From the NCBI RefSeq assembly GCF_003012345.1, contig NZ_PVRV01000019.1, forward strand, positions 124,001 through 188,000: a stretch of DNA of 64,000 nt. Reading direction: 5' to 3'. The stretch comes from Phytohalomonas tamaricis (GTDB lineage Bacteria > Pseudomonadota > Gammaproteobacteria > Pseudomonadales > Halomonadaceae). Shown piece by piece: positions 44,092-51,722 of the stretch (the stretch's first letter is position 1; each line of letters opens with the position of its first letter). Position numbers and translations under genes: made by a program. The notes under the pieces are model-generated. The model made no database searches. It worked only from the letters and a program-made list of their open reading frames with translations, and was not told the DNA's origin.

Positions 44092-45831
44092 ATGGCCACG
44101 CCCAAAGCGCCGACCGATCTCCAGCGTGCGCTGCGCGCCTGCCGCCACTCCTTTGTGACAGTAGGTGTTTTTAGCATGTTCATCAATGTGCTAATGCTGG
44201 TGCCACCGTTGTACATGTTGCAGGTCTATGATCGCGTCATCGCCTCCCGCAGCCTCGAAACGCTGGGCATGCTGACGCTGATTGTGGTTTTTTTATTTCT
44301 GGTTATGGGCGGGCTGGAAGTGGTTCGCTCGCGCATTCTCATACGCGTCGGCAATCGCCTCGACACGCTAATCAGCACTCGCCTTTATGAGGCGATGTTC
44401 CGCCATGGATTGGTAACCCCCGGCCAGCCCAGTGCCCAACCGCTAAGTGACATGACTCAGCTACGTCAGTTCCTGACCGGTAACGGCCTGTTTGCCTTTT
44501 TCGATGCGCCTTGGGTACCGATCTATATCGCCGTGCTATGCCTGTTTCACGTCTGGTTTGGCGTCTTTGCTCTCGCCGCCGGACTTATCCTGCTCGGCTT
44601 GGCCATTGCCAACGAAAAGGCAACCAAAAGCCTACTCGCTGAAGCGGGTGATGAGCACATCAAGGCGCAGTCGCTGGCTAGCGCCAACCTGCGCAATGCC
44701 GAAGTCCTGCATGCGATGGGCATGCTCCCAGGTATCCGGCAGCGCTGGGCAGCGCGCCATCACGATTTTCTGCTCAAGCAATCCCAGGCCAGCGATCGTG
44801 CCGGCACCTTGGCCAATGCCTCGAAAATGCTGCGCATGCTGTTTCAGTCGCTGATCCTCGGATTGGGTGCCTGGCTCGTGCTCAGAAACGAACTGACGCC
44901 AGGCATGATGATCGCCGGGTCCATTTTGATGGGCCGCGCGCTGGCACCGATCGATCAGATGATCAGCGCCTGGAAAGGCTTCAGCACCACACGTAGTGCC
45001 TATCAGCGCCTACAGATATTACTTGGCGAAATTCCCGCCGAGCGCGAGCGCATGTCGCTGCCCGCGCCCGAAGGAAAAGTACGGGTCGAAGGCGTTTCCG
45101 CGGCACCGCCGGGCGGACGCAAGCCGGTACTGCGGGGCATCACACTTAACGTCGCCAAAGGCGAACACATCGGCATTATCGGCCCGAGCGCTGCAGGCAA
45201 ATCGACCCTGGCCCGCGTACTGCTTGGCCTGTGGCCTGCCCAGGCGGGCACGGTACGCCTTGATGGTGCCGACATCGCTCAGTGGAATCGTGAGGAGCTC
45301 GGTCCATACATCGGTTATTTACCGCAGGACATCGAGCTGTTCGATGGCACCATCAGTGAAAACATTGCGCGCTTTGGCCACGTCGACGCTGATAGCGTCG
45401 TTGCCGCCGCCAAGCAAGCCGGCGTGCATGACATGATTTTGCAGCAGCCGGAAGGGTACGACACGGTCATCGGCTCAAGCGGCGGCGCGCTGTCCGGCGG
45501 GCAGCGCCAGCGCATCGGCCTTGCCCGTGCGTTATACGGTCATCCGGTGCTGGTGGTTCTGGATGAACCCAACTCGAATCTCGACGACAGCGGCGAGAAG
45601 GCACTGATCGAGGCAATAAAAGCACTCAAGGCTCAGGGCACAACGCTTTTCATGATTTCCCACCGCACGCAGCTATTGCGCCATGTTGATACGCTGCTGC
45701 TGCTCAAGGAAGGACAGGTGGCATTGTATGGTCCCCGTGATGAGGTTGCCGCAAAGCTTGCCAAGCCTAAAGCGCCACGGACATTAATGCCCGACGCCGG
45801 GCGCCCGATTAATCAGCAGCACAAAGCATGA
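44092..45831 (+). CDS. Type I secretion ABC permease/ATPase (PrtD/AprD type)
   Basis: The 579-residue half-transporter fuses a six-helix membrane domain (about 15-310) with an ATPase domain. Walker A GPSAAGKST is at about 364-372, signature LSGGQRQRIGLARALYG at about 466-482 and Walker B VLVVLDEPNSNLDD at about 484-497. It lacks the N-terminal C39 peptidase domain, so it matches PrtD, AprD and HasD, which export proteins with an uncleaved C-terminal signal. It starts the order ABC protein, adaptor (33 bp later) and outer-membrane channel (adaptor and channel genes adjoin). The exported proteins are most likely the two leaderless enzymes encoded downstream. Confidence 0.94.
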   Translation: MATPKAPTDLQRALRACRHSFVTVGVFSMFINVLMLVPPLYMLQVYDRVIASRSLETLGMLTLIVVFLFLVMGGLEVVRSRILIRVGNRLDTLISTRLYEAMFRHGLVTPGQPSAQPLSDMTQLRQFLTGNGLFAFFDAPWVPIYIAVLCLFHVWFGVFALAAGLILLGLAIANEKATKSLLAEAGDEHIKAQSLASANLRNAEVLHAMGMLPGIRQRWAARHHDFLLKQSQASDRAGTLANASKMLRMLFQSLILGLGAWLVLRNELTPGMMIAGSILMGRALAPIDQMISAWKGFSTTRSAYQRLQILLGEIPAERERMSLPAPEGKVRVEGVSAAPPGGRKPVLRGITLNVAKGEHIGIIGPSAAGKSTLARVLLGLWPAQAGTVRLDGADIAQWNREELGPYIGYLPQDIELFDGTISENIARFGHVDADSVVAAAKQAGVHDMILQQPEGYDTVIGSSGGALSGGQRQRIGLARALYGHPVLVVLDEPNSNLDDSGEKALIEAIKALKAQGTTLFMISHRTQLLRHVDTLLLLKEGQVALYGPRDEVAAKLAKPKAPRTLMPDAGRPINQQHKA

Positions 45832-45864
45832 ATGGCCGCGCCGTGATTACCAGAGTCCTCGCTC

Positions 45865-47223
45865 ATGACCTCAACTGATTACACCAACAGCCTGCCCGTC
45901 GGCACCTCCGTAGCGGACAGCGGATCTCACCTTCCGACCAGCGACAAATCCTACCGTCGCCTCGGCTATGCCATATTACTCGTTGCCTTCGGTGGGTTCG
46001 GCACCTGGGCGGCGCTGGCGCAGCTCGCCATAGCCGTAATTGCCCCGGGCACAGTGGCCGTCGAAGCGTTCAAGAAGACGGTACAACATTTTGAAGGCGG
46101 CATCGTCTCGCACATCAATGTCAGCGACGGCGATCACGTCGAGGCCGGCCAGACGCTGTTGGTGCTAGACGACACTCAGGCGCGCTCGCAACTTGCCATC
46201 TCGAAATCAGCCTATTTCATCGCCCGCGCCCAGGAGGCTCGGCTGCTTGCCGAGCAGCAGGGAAACGACACGTTATCCTTCCCTAAAGCCCTGCGTGACG
46301 CCGCAGCACAGGATGAACGCCTCCAGCAAATTCTCACCGTCCAGCAGGGGTTATTTCTCGCACGCCGCAGCTCCCTGCGCGGCGAGATAGAGAGCCTGCA
46401 GGCGCAGGCCAGCCAGATGCAGGAGCAAATCGACGGTCTCAGTCAAACCATAGCCATCAACCGCCAGCGTATTGCATCGCTTGAGGACGAGGCCGCCGAC
46501 TATCGCTCGCTATTCAAGGAAGGGCTTGGCAACAATCAGCGCATTCGGGAACTTGAACGTCAGATCATGCAGTACCGCAGCGATACCGCCCAGGCACGTG
46601 CCGATATCGCCCAGCTTAAATCGCAGATCAGCGAGAACAAGGTCAATATCGAAGTGCGCCGACAGGATTATCAACAGGAGATCGGCGAACAGCTGCGTGC
46701 GGCCCAGGCGGAAATTTCCGACGCCCAGGAGCGTATCGTTGCGCTAAGCGATCAGGTTCGGCGTACCACGATTATTGCCCCGACCTCCGGTACCGTGGTC
46801 GGACTCGATGTCCATACGCTAGGCGCAGTCATTCAAGCCGGCACACCGATCATGGATATTATCCCCGACAGTGGCGGGTTCGTGGTCGAGGCCCACGTGC
46901 CGGTCAAGGATATCGACAATATCTATGCCGGCCAGCATGCGGAGATCCGTTTCAGCGCCTTCAATCAACGCCTGACCAATGTCATTGAAGGTGAAATCGT
47001 GCATGTGTCTGCTGACAGCTTCACCGACGAAGCGACCGGTACGTCTTATTACAAGGCGCGCGTCAAGGTCACCGAGCAAGGCCAGCGGGCCATGAACAGC
47101 GAGATGCAGCTTCTCGCGGGCATGCCGGCTGAAGTAATGATCCAGACCGGTGACAAAACGCTGATGCAGTACATCACCCAACCGATCGCCGATATGATGG
47201 CGCGGGCGATGCGTGAGGAATGA
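45865..47223 (+). CDS. HlyD/PrtE-family type I secretion adaptor
   Basis: The 452-residue protein has a short cytoplasmic N-terminus and one membrane helix (about 33-60, YAILLVAFGGFGTWAALAQL). A lipoyl-like half-motif precedes the coiled coil (VQHFEGGIVSHINVSDGDHV then EAGQTLLVLDDTQARSQLAI at about 75-115). A long periplasmic coiled coil covers about 150-290, and the second half-motif with barrel domain covers about 295-430 (TIIAPTSGTVVGLDVHTLGA). Such proteins link the inner-membrane ABC protein to the TolC-type pore. It ends 1 bp before the most probable start codon of the TolC-like gene. Confidence 0.94.
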   Translation: MTSTDYTNSLPVGTSVADSGSHLPTSDKSYRRLGYAILLVAFGGFGTWAALAQLAIAVIAPGTVAVEAFKKTVQHFEGGIVSHINVSDGDHVEAGQTLLVLDDTQARSQLAISKSAYFIARAQEARLLAEQQGNDTLSFPKALRDAAAQDERLQQILTVQQGLFLARRSSLRGEIESLQAQASQMQEQIDGLSQTIAINRQRIASLEDEAADYRSLFKEGLGNNQRIRELERQIMQYRSDTAQARADIAQLKSQISENKVNIEVRRQDYQQEIGEQLRAAQAEISDAQERIVALSDQVRRTTIIAPTSGTVVGLDVHTLGAVIQAGTPIMDIIPDSGGFVVEAHVPVKDIDNIYAGQHAEIRFSAFNQRLTNVIEGEIVHVSADSFTDEATGTSYYKARVKVTEQGQRAMNSEMQLLAGMPAEVMIQTGDKTLMQYITQPIADMMARAMREE

Positions 47224-47224
47224 G

Positions 47225-48814
47225 GTGAAGCCAATTTTTTATGCTCTCAAACGCAGTGGCCATCCGTTTCCTCTGCGCACCAAAGTCGTCGTCGGTCTGC
47301 TCTGTGCCCTTGGGATCGTGCCCACGTCCCACGCCGATACCTTTGCCCAAAACGTCGTCACCCACAGCGACAGCGCCAATGCAGGCCTGACAGTACCTGT
47401 ACTACCGGCGGTAACGTCGCCGCTTGGCCTGGGAAACAATACAGACAGTCTGCCCGGCGCCATCCACACAGACGCAAGTGTTCCATCGCTGCCAGTCTTG
47501 TTCGCCGCCGCGCTGGATAATGCCGATGACTTGAAACGACAGCGGCTCGAGGCCCAGGCGCAAGGTCAGGACGTCGCCAAGGCATGGGCGGGGTTAAAGC
47601 CAAGCCTGGATGTCAGCTACGCCTATTCCTATACGGAAACGGATAACTACTACTCGGACAATGCGGCCTACGACCCGAGCCAGACCAGCCTGGACCCGTT
47701 GACCGGCGAAACTATAACGCCCTATGACGAATATGACGCCCGTTACCGAGGGCGGACCCAGGACAGCTATTGGCAGGCGCGTCTCAGCCAGCCGCTATTC
47801 AGCGTCGAACGCTGGCGCAACGTCGGCAAGGCAAACGCCCAGCGTGACGCCGCTCAATTGCAGGTCGACGTCGCCGAGCATGAACTTGCCCTCCAGACGG
47901 CTGAAGCCTACATGAACGCCTTTTTTGCCACTCAGCAGACGCGCTTGCTCGATGCCAAGCGTGAATCGCTTGAACTACAGATCAAGCAGGCCTCGCGTGC
48001 CTATGAACTTGGCATCGGCGACCGTATCGACATGTTGGCGGCACAGTCGCGACTCGATCAGGCTGCGGCTGATCGCGCCGTCGCCGATAACCAGCGTGCG
48101 GACGCCCTTTCGGTACTGGAGCGCCTGACGGGCATGCGCCTCGACTTCAACGGTTTCACACTGCATGAACTGGCCAAGGCCGAACTGCCCGAGCCGGTAG
48201 CGTTCAGCACGCTTGAGTCCCATATCAACGATAACCGGCAGGTCATTCTCGCTCAGCAACAACTGGAAGTTGCCCGCGCTGAGCACGGCGTACGCCAAGG
48301 TGAATATTATCCTGAGGTCAACATGAGCCTGACCTACGGTAACCGTCACAGCAATGATGTCTTTCGAGAAAGCGAGGATGTCGTAGCGGCCGTACAGGCC
48401 AGCATGAATCTCTATCAGGGTGGCTATACCAGTGCCAACGTACGCCAGGCCGAACTTCTAGAAGATGCGCAGACGTTCGCAGTCAGCCATCAACGCAAGA
48501 TGGCGTGGCAGGAGCTACGTCGGCGCCATCGCAACATCACGGGTGATCTAGCGCAGTTACAGGCCTTGAAACAGTCGATTCGTTCCAGTGAGCTTTATCT
48601 TGAAGCAGCGGATAAAGGTGCCGCACTCGGCTTGCGCGACCTGGTTGATGTGCTTGATGCACGCGCCGACCTGTTCGATCAGCGCATCCAGTATGTCGAT
48701 GCCTTCCGCCGTTTGATTATTGATCGCCTCGCCATGCAAGTGGCCATTGGCGCACTTTCAACCGCTGATCTCGACCTCACCATGACGCTGATCCAAGCGA
48801 TTACTACACATTGA
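47225..48814 (+). CDS. TolC-family outer membrane channel of the type I system
   Basis: About 529 residues with a positively charged signal peptide (GLLCALGIVPTSHADTF region) and two repeats of the TolC helical barrel. AWAGLKPSLDVSYAYSYTET and ARYRGRTQDSYWQARLSQPL come in the first half; QGEYYPEVNMSLTYGNRHSN and ASMNLYQGGYTSANVRQAEL in the second. ALGLRDLVDVLDARADLFDQ at about 468-487 is a near-universal TolC family motif. The start is taken as GTG at 47225, which has AGGAA just upstream; a GTG four codons earlier overlaps the adaptor gene and has no such site. It completes the tripartite exporter. Confidence 0.92.
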   Translation: MKPIFYALKRSGHPFPLRTKVVVGLLCALGIVPTSHADTFAQNVVTHSDSANAGLTVPVLPAVTSPLGLGNNTDSLPGAIHTDASVPSLPVLFAAALDNADDLKRQRLEAQAQGQDVAKAWAGLKPSLDVSYAYSYTETDNYYSDNAAYDPSQTSLDPLTGETITPYDEYDARYRGRTQDSYWQARLSQPLFSVERWRNVGKANAQRDAAQLQVDVAEHELALQTAEAYMNAFFATQQTRLLDAKRESLELQIKQASRAYELGIGDRIDMLAAQSRLDQAAADRAVADNQRADALSVLERLTGMRLDFNGFTLHELAKAELPEPVAFSTLESHINDNRQVILAQQQLEVARAEHGVRQGEYYPEVNMSLTYGNRHSNDVFRESEDVVAAVQASMNLYQGGYTSANVRQAELLEDAQTFAVSHQRKMAWQELRRRHRNITGDLAQLQALKQSIRSSELYLEAADKGAALGLRDLVDVLDARADLFDQRIQYVDAFRRLIIDRLAMQVAIGALSTADLDLTMTLIQAITTH

Positions 48815-48838
48815 TAGCCATGACCCAAGCCGAGTAAC

Positions 48839-48852
48839 GCCTTCCGAGGCGC
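48839..48852 (+). other. Small stem-loop after the TolC-type gene
   Basis: CGCCT and AGGCG flank a 4-nt loop, 25 bp after the stop, without a U-tract. At best it is a processing or stabilising hairpin. Confidence 0.25.
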
Positions 48853-49059
48853 GTCATCCCGACCGGATGGCGCAGCAGCGCAAGGCATAAACTCAACGTT
48901 ACATAGCGCTGCATTTTTAAACGTAACGAGACGGTTGCGTCACACCATCGCCACGCCGCCGTCATTATCCTTGGCCTAGAGTAGTTAAGCAGCCTTTCAT
49001 ATAGGGCAAGTGCCCCACGCTGCAGCAATAACGCCAACAACACTACCCAGGAATCGTTC

Positions 49060-51363
49060 ATGGCCTATCGTCTCCAGCTTCTGCACGCCTCCGACATGGA
49101 AGGCGGCGGCACCGACCTGCTCAATGCCCCCGACTTTGTTGCCGTCACCGACTATCTGGAGGATCAGGAAGCCAACTCGATCTTTCTCTCATCAGGTGAC
49201 CTGCTGCTCTCTGGTCCTTATCAGTCAGCTGCGGGCACCGATGAGATGCAACCGGCATTGCAGCGCGCCAACGAGCAACTTTACGGTTTAGAGGAAGGCA
49301 GCCTCTCCGGCCTGGAAGCCGGCACGGGACGCGTCGATATCACCCTGGCCAACCTGCTCGACACCGAGGCAGTGACGTTTGGCAATCATGAGTTCGACCA
49401 GGGCACCAGCTTCCTCGAAAGCCTGCTCGCCCCGGATGTCTCTGGCACTGATCTGGCCGACATCGCCTGGACCGGTACTCAATTCCCCTATCTGTCCAGC
49501 AACCTCGACTTCTCGACCGACAGTGCGCTCGGCCCGCTGGCGACCGAACAGACGACGCTCTCCCCCGATGCGTTTCAGGCCGACCCTGAAGCGCTGGTCA
49601 GCGACTATGCCGATGATGGCGACATTGACGTCAGCAAGATCGCACCTTCCACAGTGATTGAGGAAGGCGGCGAGCGCATCGGCGTGATCGGCGTGACGAC
49701 ACAGGTGCTCGAAAGCATCTCCAGCCCCGGCGACGTCACGGTCGAAGGCAACGGCGAGGACGACATGGCAGCGTTGGCCGCAATCATCCAGCCGCAGATC
49801 GATGCGATGGAAAGTGATGGCATCAACAAGATCATCATTTCCTCGCATCTTCAGCAAATTCAGCTGGAAGAAGAACTGGCGACGCTGCTTGACGGTGCCG
49901 ACATCATCATCGCCGGTGGTTCCCATAATCTTCTGGCCGATCAAGAGGATCTCGATCGCGACCTGCTCCAATCCGGTGAGAGTGCCCCCTACGCCAGCTA
50001 CCCGATCCTGACCGAGGACGCCGCCGGCGATGACGTGGCGATCATCAATACCCCTAGCGGGTGGAATTACGTAGGCCAGCTGACCGTCGAGTTCGACGAC
50101 GAAGGCCGTCTCGACCCCGCCTCGATCGATCCGACCACGTCCGGCGTCTACGCCGCGAACGATGAACAGGTCGAGGCGCTGTGGGGCGATCTCGACAGCG
50201 CCTTCGCCGAAGGCACCAAAGGCGCCATCGCCCAGGAGCTGGTCGACGCGGTCCAGACCGTGGTCGAGGCGCAGGACAGCAATGTGCTGGGGCTGACCGA
50301 TGTCTACCTTGAAGGCCGGCGGGAAGAGGTGCGCACCGAGGAGACCAACCTCGGCGACCTGAGCGCCGACGCCAACCTGTGGTATGCCCAGCAGGTCGAT
50401 GACAGCGTGCAGGTGTCGTTCAAAAATGGCGGCGGGATTCGCGAGGCTATCGGCGAGGTCAATGCCGTCGGCAGCGAGACCAGCCTGGAGCCGCCCGCAG
50501 ATGGCGAAGTATCACAGCTCGATGCCGGCTCCGCGCTGCGCTTCAATAACGACCTGTCCCTATTGACCTTGACGCGCGCCGAGCTGGTCGAGGTACTCGA
50601 ACACGCCGTGGCCGCCTCGGAAGAAGATCAGACGCCCGGTCAGTTCGCTCAAGTCGCTGGCATCAGCTACAGCTTCGACTGGGATCAGGAGGCTGGCAAC
50701 CGCATCCAGAGCGCGGCGATTGTCGATGAGGCCGGCGAAGTTACTGACGTGCTGGTACGCGACGGCGAACTGGTCGGCAACGCCTCTGACGAAGTGCGCG
50801 TCGTCACCTTGGGCTTCATGGCCGACGGCGGTGACGGCTATCCGCTCGCCGATGTGGTCGCGGACAATGCCGAACGCGTTGATCGTGTCGATCTCGTTGA
50901 TGCCGGCATCGAGGATGGCGCGTTCATCTTCGCGGATACCGGCACCGAACAGGACGCCTTCGCCGAATATCTTGGCGCTTTTTATAGCGACGATCCCTAC
51001 AGCGAGGCGGACACGCCGGTTGAAGAAGACGAGCGTATCCAGAACCTGGCCTATCGCGACGATACGGTACTGGCAAGCGTTGATGATCAGAACGAACAGC
51101 CCGACGACAGCGGCTGGACGTTCGATGTCGATTTAAGCATCGATATCGACATCAACGGTGAGAGCATCGACACCGCTTCGCTGGTCCAGACGTTTGAACA
51201 GCAGTTCGAGCAGCTGTTCACCGCCTGGGCGCCAGATAGCGATCCCACGGCCACGCTCGATCAGGCCTTCGACCAGGTCTTCGATAACGCCTTCTCGTTT
51301 CTGAATCTGGATACGGAGCTTTTGGGCATCACCCCGACGACAACGCTCGATACATTCGCCTGA
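49060..51363 (+). CDS. Secreted 5'-nucleotidase/metallophosphatase, probable type I secretion cargo
   Basis: The 767-residue enzyme combines an N-terminal metallophosphoesterase domain (LLHASDMEGGG at about 7-17, VTFGNHEFDQGTSFLE at about 106-121, SHLQQIQLEEELATLL, IIAGGSHNLLADQ) with a C-terminal 5'-nucleotidase domain (VSFKNGGGIREAIG at about 453-466, LRFNNDLSLLTLTRAELVEV, TLGFMADGGDGYPL). Members split nucleoside 5'-phosphates and other phosphomonoesters. It has no Sec or Tat signal. The extreme C-terminus (about 690-767) is acidic and non-conserved, rich in D, F and Q, and ends TTTLDTFA, as expected for an uncleaved type I signal. No RTX nonapeptides were seen. AGGA with a 7-nt spacer precedes the ATG. 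It lies 245 bp after the secretion operon and is closed by its own terminator. Confidence 0.9.
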   Translation: MAYRLQLLHASDMEGGGTDLLNAPDFVAVTDYLEDQEANSIFLSSGDLLLSGPYQSAAGTDEMQPALQRANEQLYGLEEGSLSGLEAGTGRVDITLANLLDTEAVTFGNHEFDQGTSFLESLLAPDVSGTDLADIAWTGTQFPYLSSNLDFSTDSALGPLATEQTTLSPDAFQADPEALVSDYADDGDIDVSKIAPSTVIEEGGERIGVIGVTTQVLESISSPGDVTVEGNGEDDMAALAAIIQPQIDAMESDGINKIIISSHLQQIQLEEELATLLDGADIIIAGGSHNLLADQEDLDRDLLQSGESAPYASYPILTEDAAGDDVAIINTPSGWNYVGQLTVEFDDEGRLDPASIDPTTSGVYAANDEQVEALWGDLDSAFAEGTKGAIAQELVDAVQTVVEAQDSNVLGLTDVYLEGRREEVRTEETNLGDLSADANLWYAQQVDDSVQVSFKNGGGIREAIGEVNAVGSETSLEPPADGEVSQLDAGSALRFNNDLSLLTLTRAELVEVLEHAVAASEEDQTPGQFAQVAGISYSFDWDQEAGNRIQSAAIVDEAGEVTDVLVRDGELVGNASDEVRVVTLGFMADGGDGYPLADVVADNAERVDRVDLVDAGIEDGAFIFADTGTEQDAFAEYLGAFYSDDPYSEADTPVEEDERIQNLAYRDDTVLASVDDQNEQPDDSGWTFDVDLSIDIDINGESIDTASLVQTFEQQFEQLFTAWAPDSDPTATLDQAFDQVFDNAFSFLNLDTELLGITPTTTLDTFA

Positions 51364-51390
51364 GCCAGGCGTGCATTGAGCACTGACCCA

Positions 51391-51425
51391 GCGCCTGCCG
51401 GCTCGACCGGCAGGCGCTTTTTTTT
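51391..51425 (+). terminator. Intrinsic terminator of the nucleotidase gene
   Basis: GCGCCTGCCGG at 51391-51401 pairs perfectly with CCGGCAGGCGC at 51407-51417 over 5 nt and is followed by eight T residues. It isolates the next transcript from the nucleotidase gene. Confidence 0.95.
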
Positions 51426-51478
51426 GCGGATTGCCTGCCATTTCATTTAACTACTCAAAGAAGAAAATGGTTACAAAC

Positions 51479-51513
51479 CTGTCGTCAAACCGTCATCACC
51501 ACAGCGCTAATGT
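51479..51513 (+). promoter_or_regulatory. Putative promoter with Pho-box-like direct repeat, before the GGA-rich RNA
   Basis: CTGTCGT and CCGTCAT are 11 bp apart in phase (51479-51485, 51490-51496), resembling the CTGTCAT-N4-CTGTCAT PhoB site. TAATGT follows at 51508-51513 as a possible -10. Each element is imperfect. A GacA-type TGTAAG-N6-CTTACA element was looked for and not found. Confidence 0.35.
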
Positions 51514-51516
51514 AGC

Positions 51517-51713
51517 ACTACGGCAGGACGCAACAGGGAGTGCCTCCTGACCGTTCAGACTGAATATGCAGAGAATAATGAAGGATAGCGAACGCAAGGA
51601 AGCGAAAACATAAAAGCGACAGGATGCCGCTCAAAATAACGACCCAAGGACGGGCCGGAGAATAATGATCCAGGGAAGGACAGCGCCCGCCGGGGAACCG
51701 GCGGGCGTTTTTA
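51517..51713 (+). ncRNA. Candidate CsrB/RsmY/RsmZ-class CsrA-sequestering small RNA
   Basis: Between two rightward terminators lies about 195 nt without a translatable ORF but with ten GGA triplets (at 51526, 51537, 51583, 51598, 51622, 51648, 51657, 51674, 51678 and 51694), mostly as AGGA or GGGA, the CsrA/RsmA recognition core. Several fall in hairpin loops: CGC-AAGGAA-GCG at 51593-51604, AGCG-loop-CGCT at 51615-51631 and CCC-AAGGAC-GGG at 51643-51654; another is in the terminator loop. GCAGGACGC, ACAGGATG and CAGGGAAGGAC recall the repeats of CsrB. These features define RNAs that titrate CsrA to release translation of secreted enzymes, biofilm and motility genes. The 5' end is estimated from a weak TAATGT. 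No Rfam comparison was possible. Confidence 0.75.
51684..51712 (+). terminator. Strong intrinsic terminator of the GGA-rich RNA
   Basis: CGCCCGCCGG at 51684-51693 pairs perfectly with CCGGCGGGCG at 51698-51707 over the loop GGAA, followed by five T residues. T residues follow only on the plus strand, so it ends a rightward transcript although no rightward protein gene is present; the minus-strand gene stops 10 bp away. Confidence 0.93.
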
Positions 51714-51722
51714 TGTTACCTG

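Noticed and set aside
51562-51657. Two tiny ORFs of 15 and 13 codons inside the candidate RNA
   Set aside because: Neither has a suitably spaced ribosome binding site, and the GGA repeats are better explained by CsrA binding.
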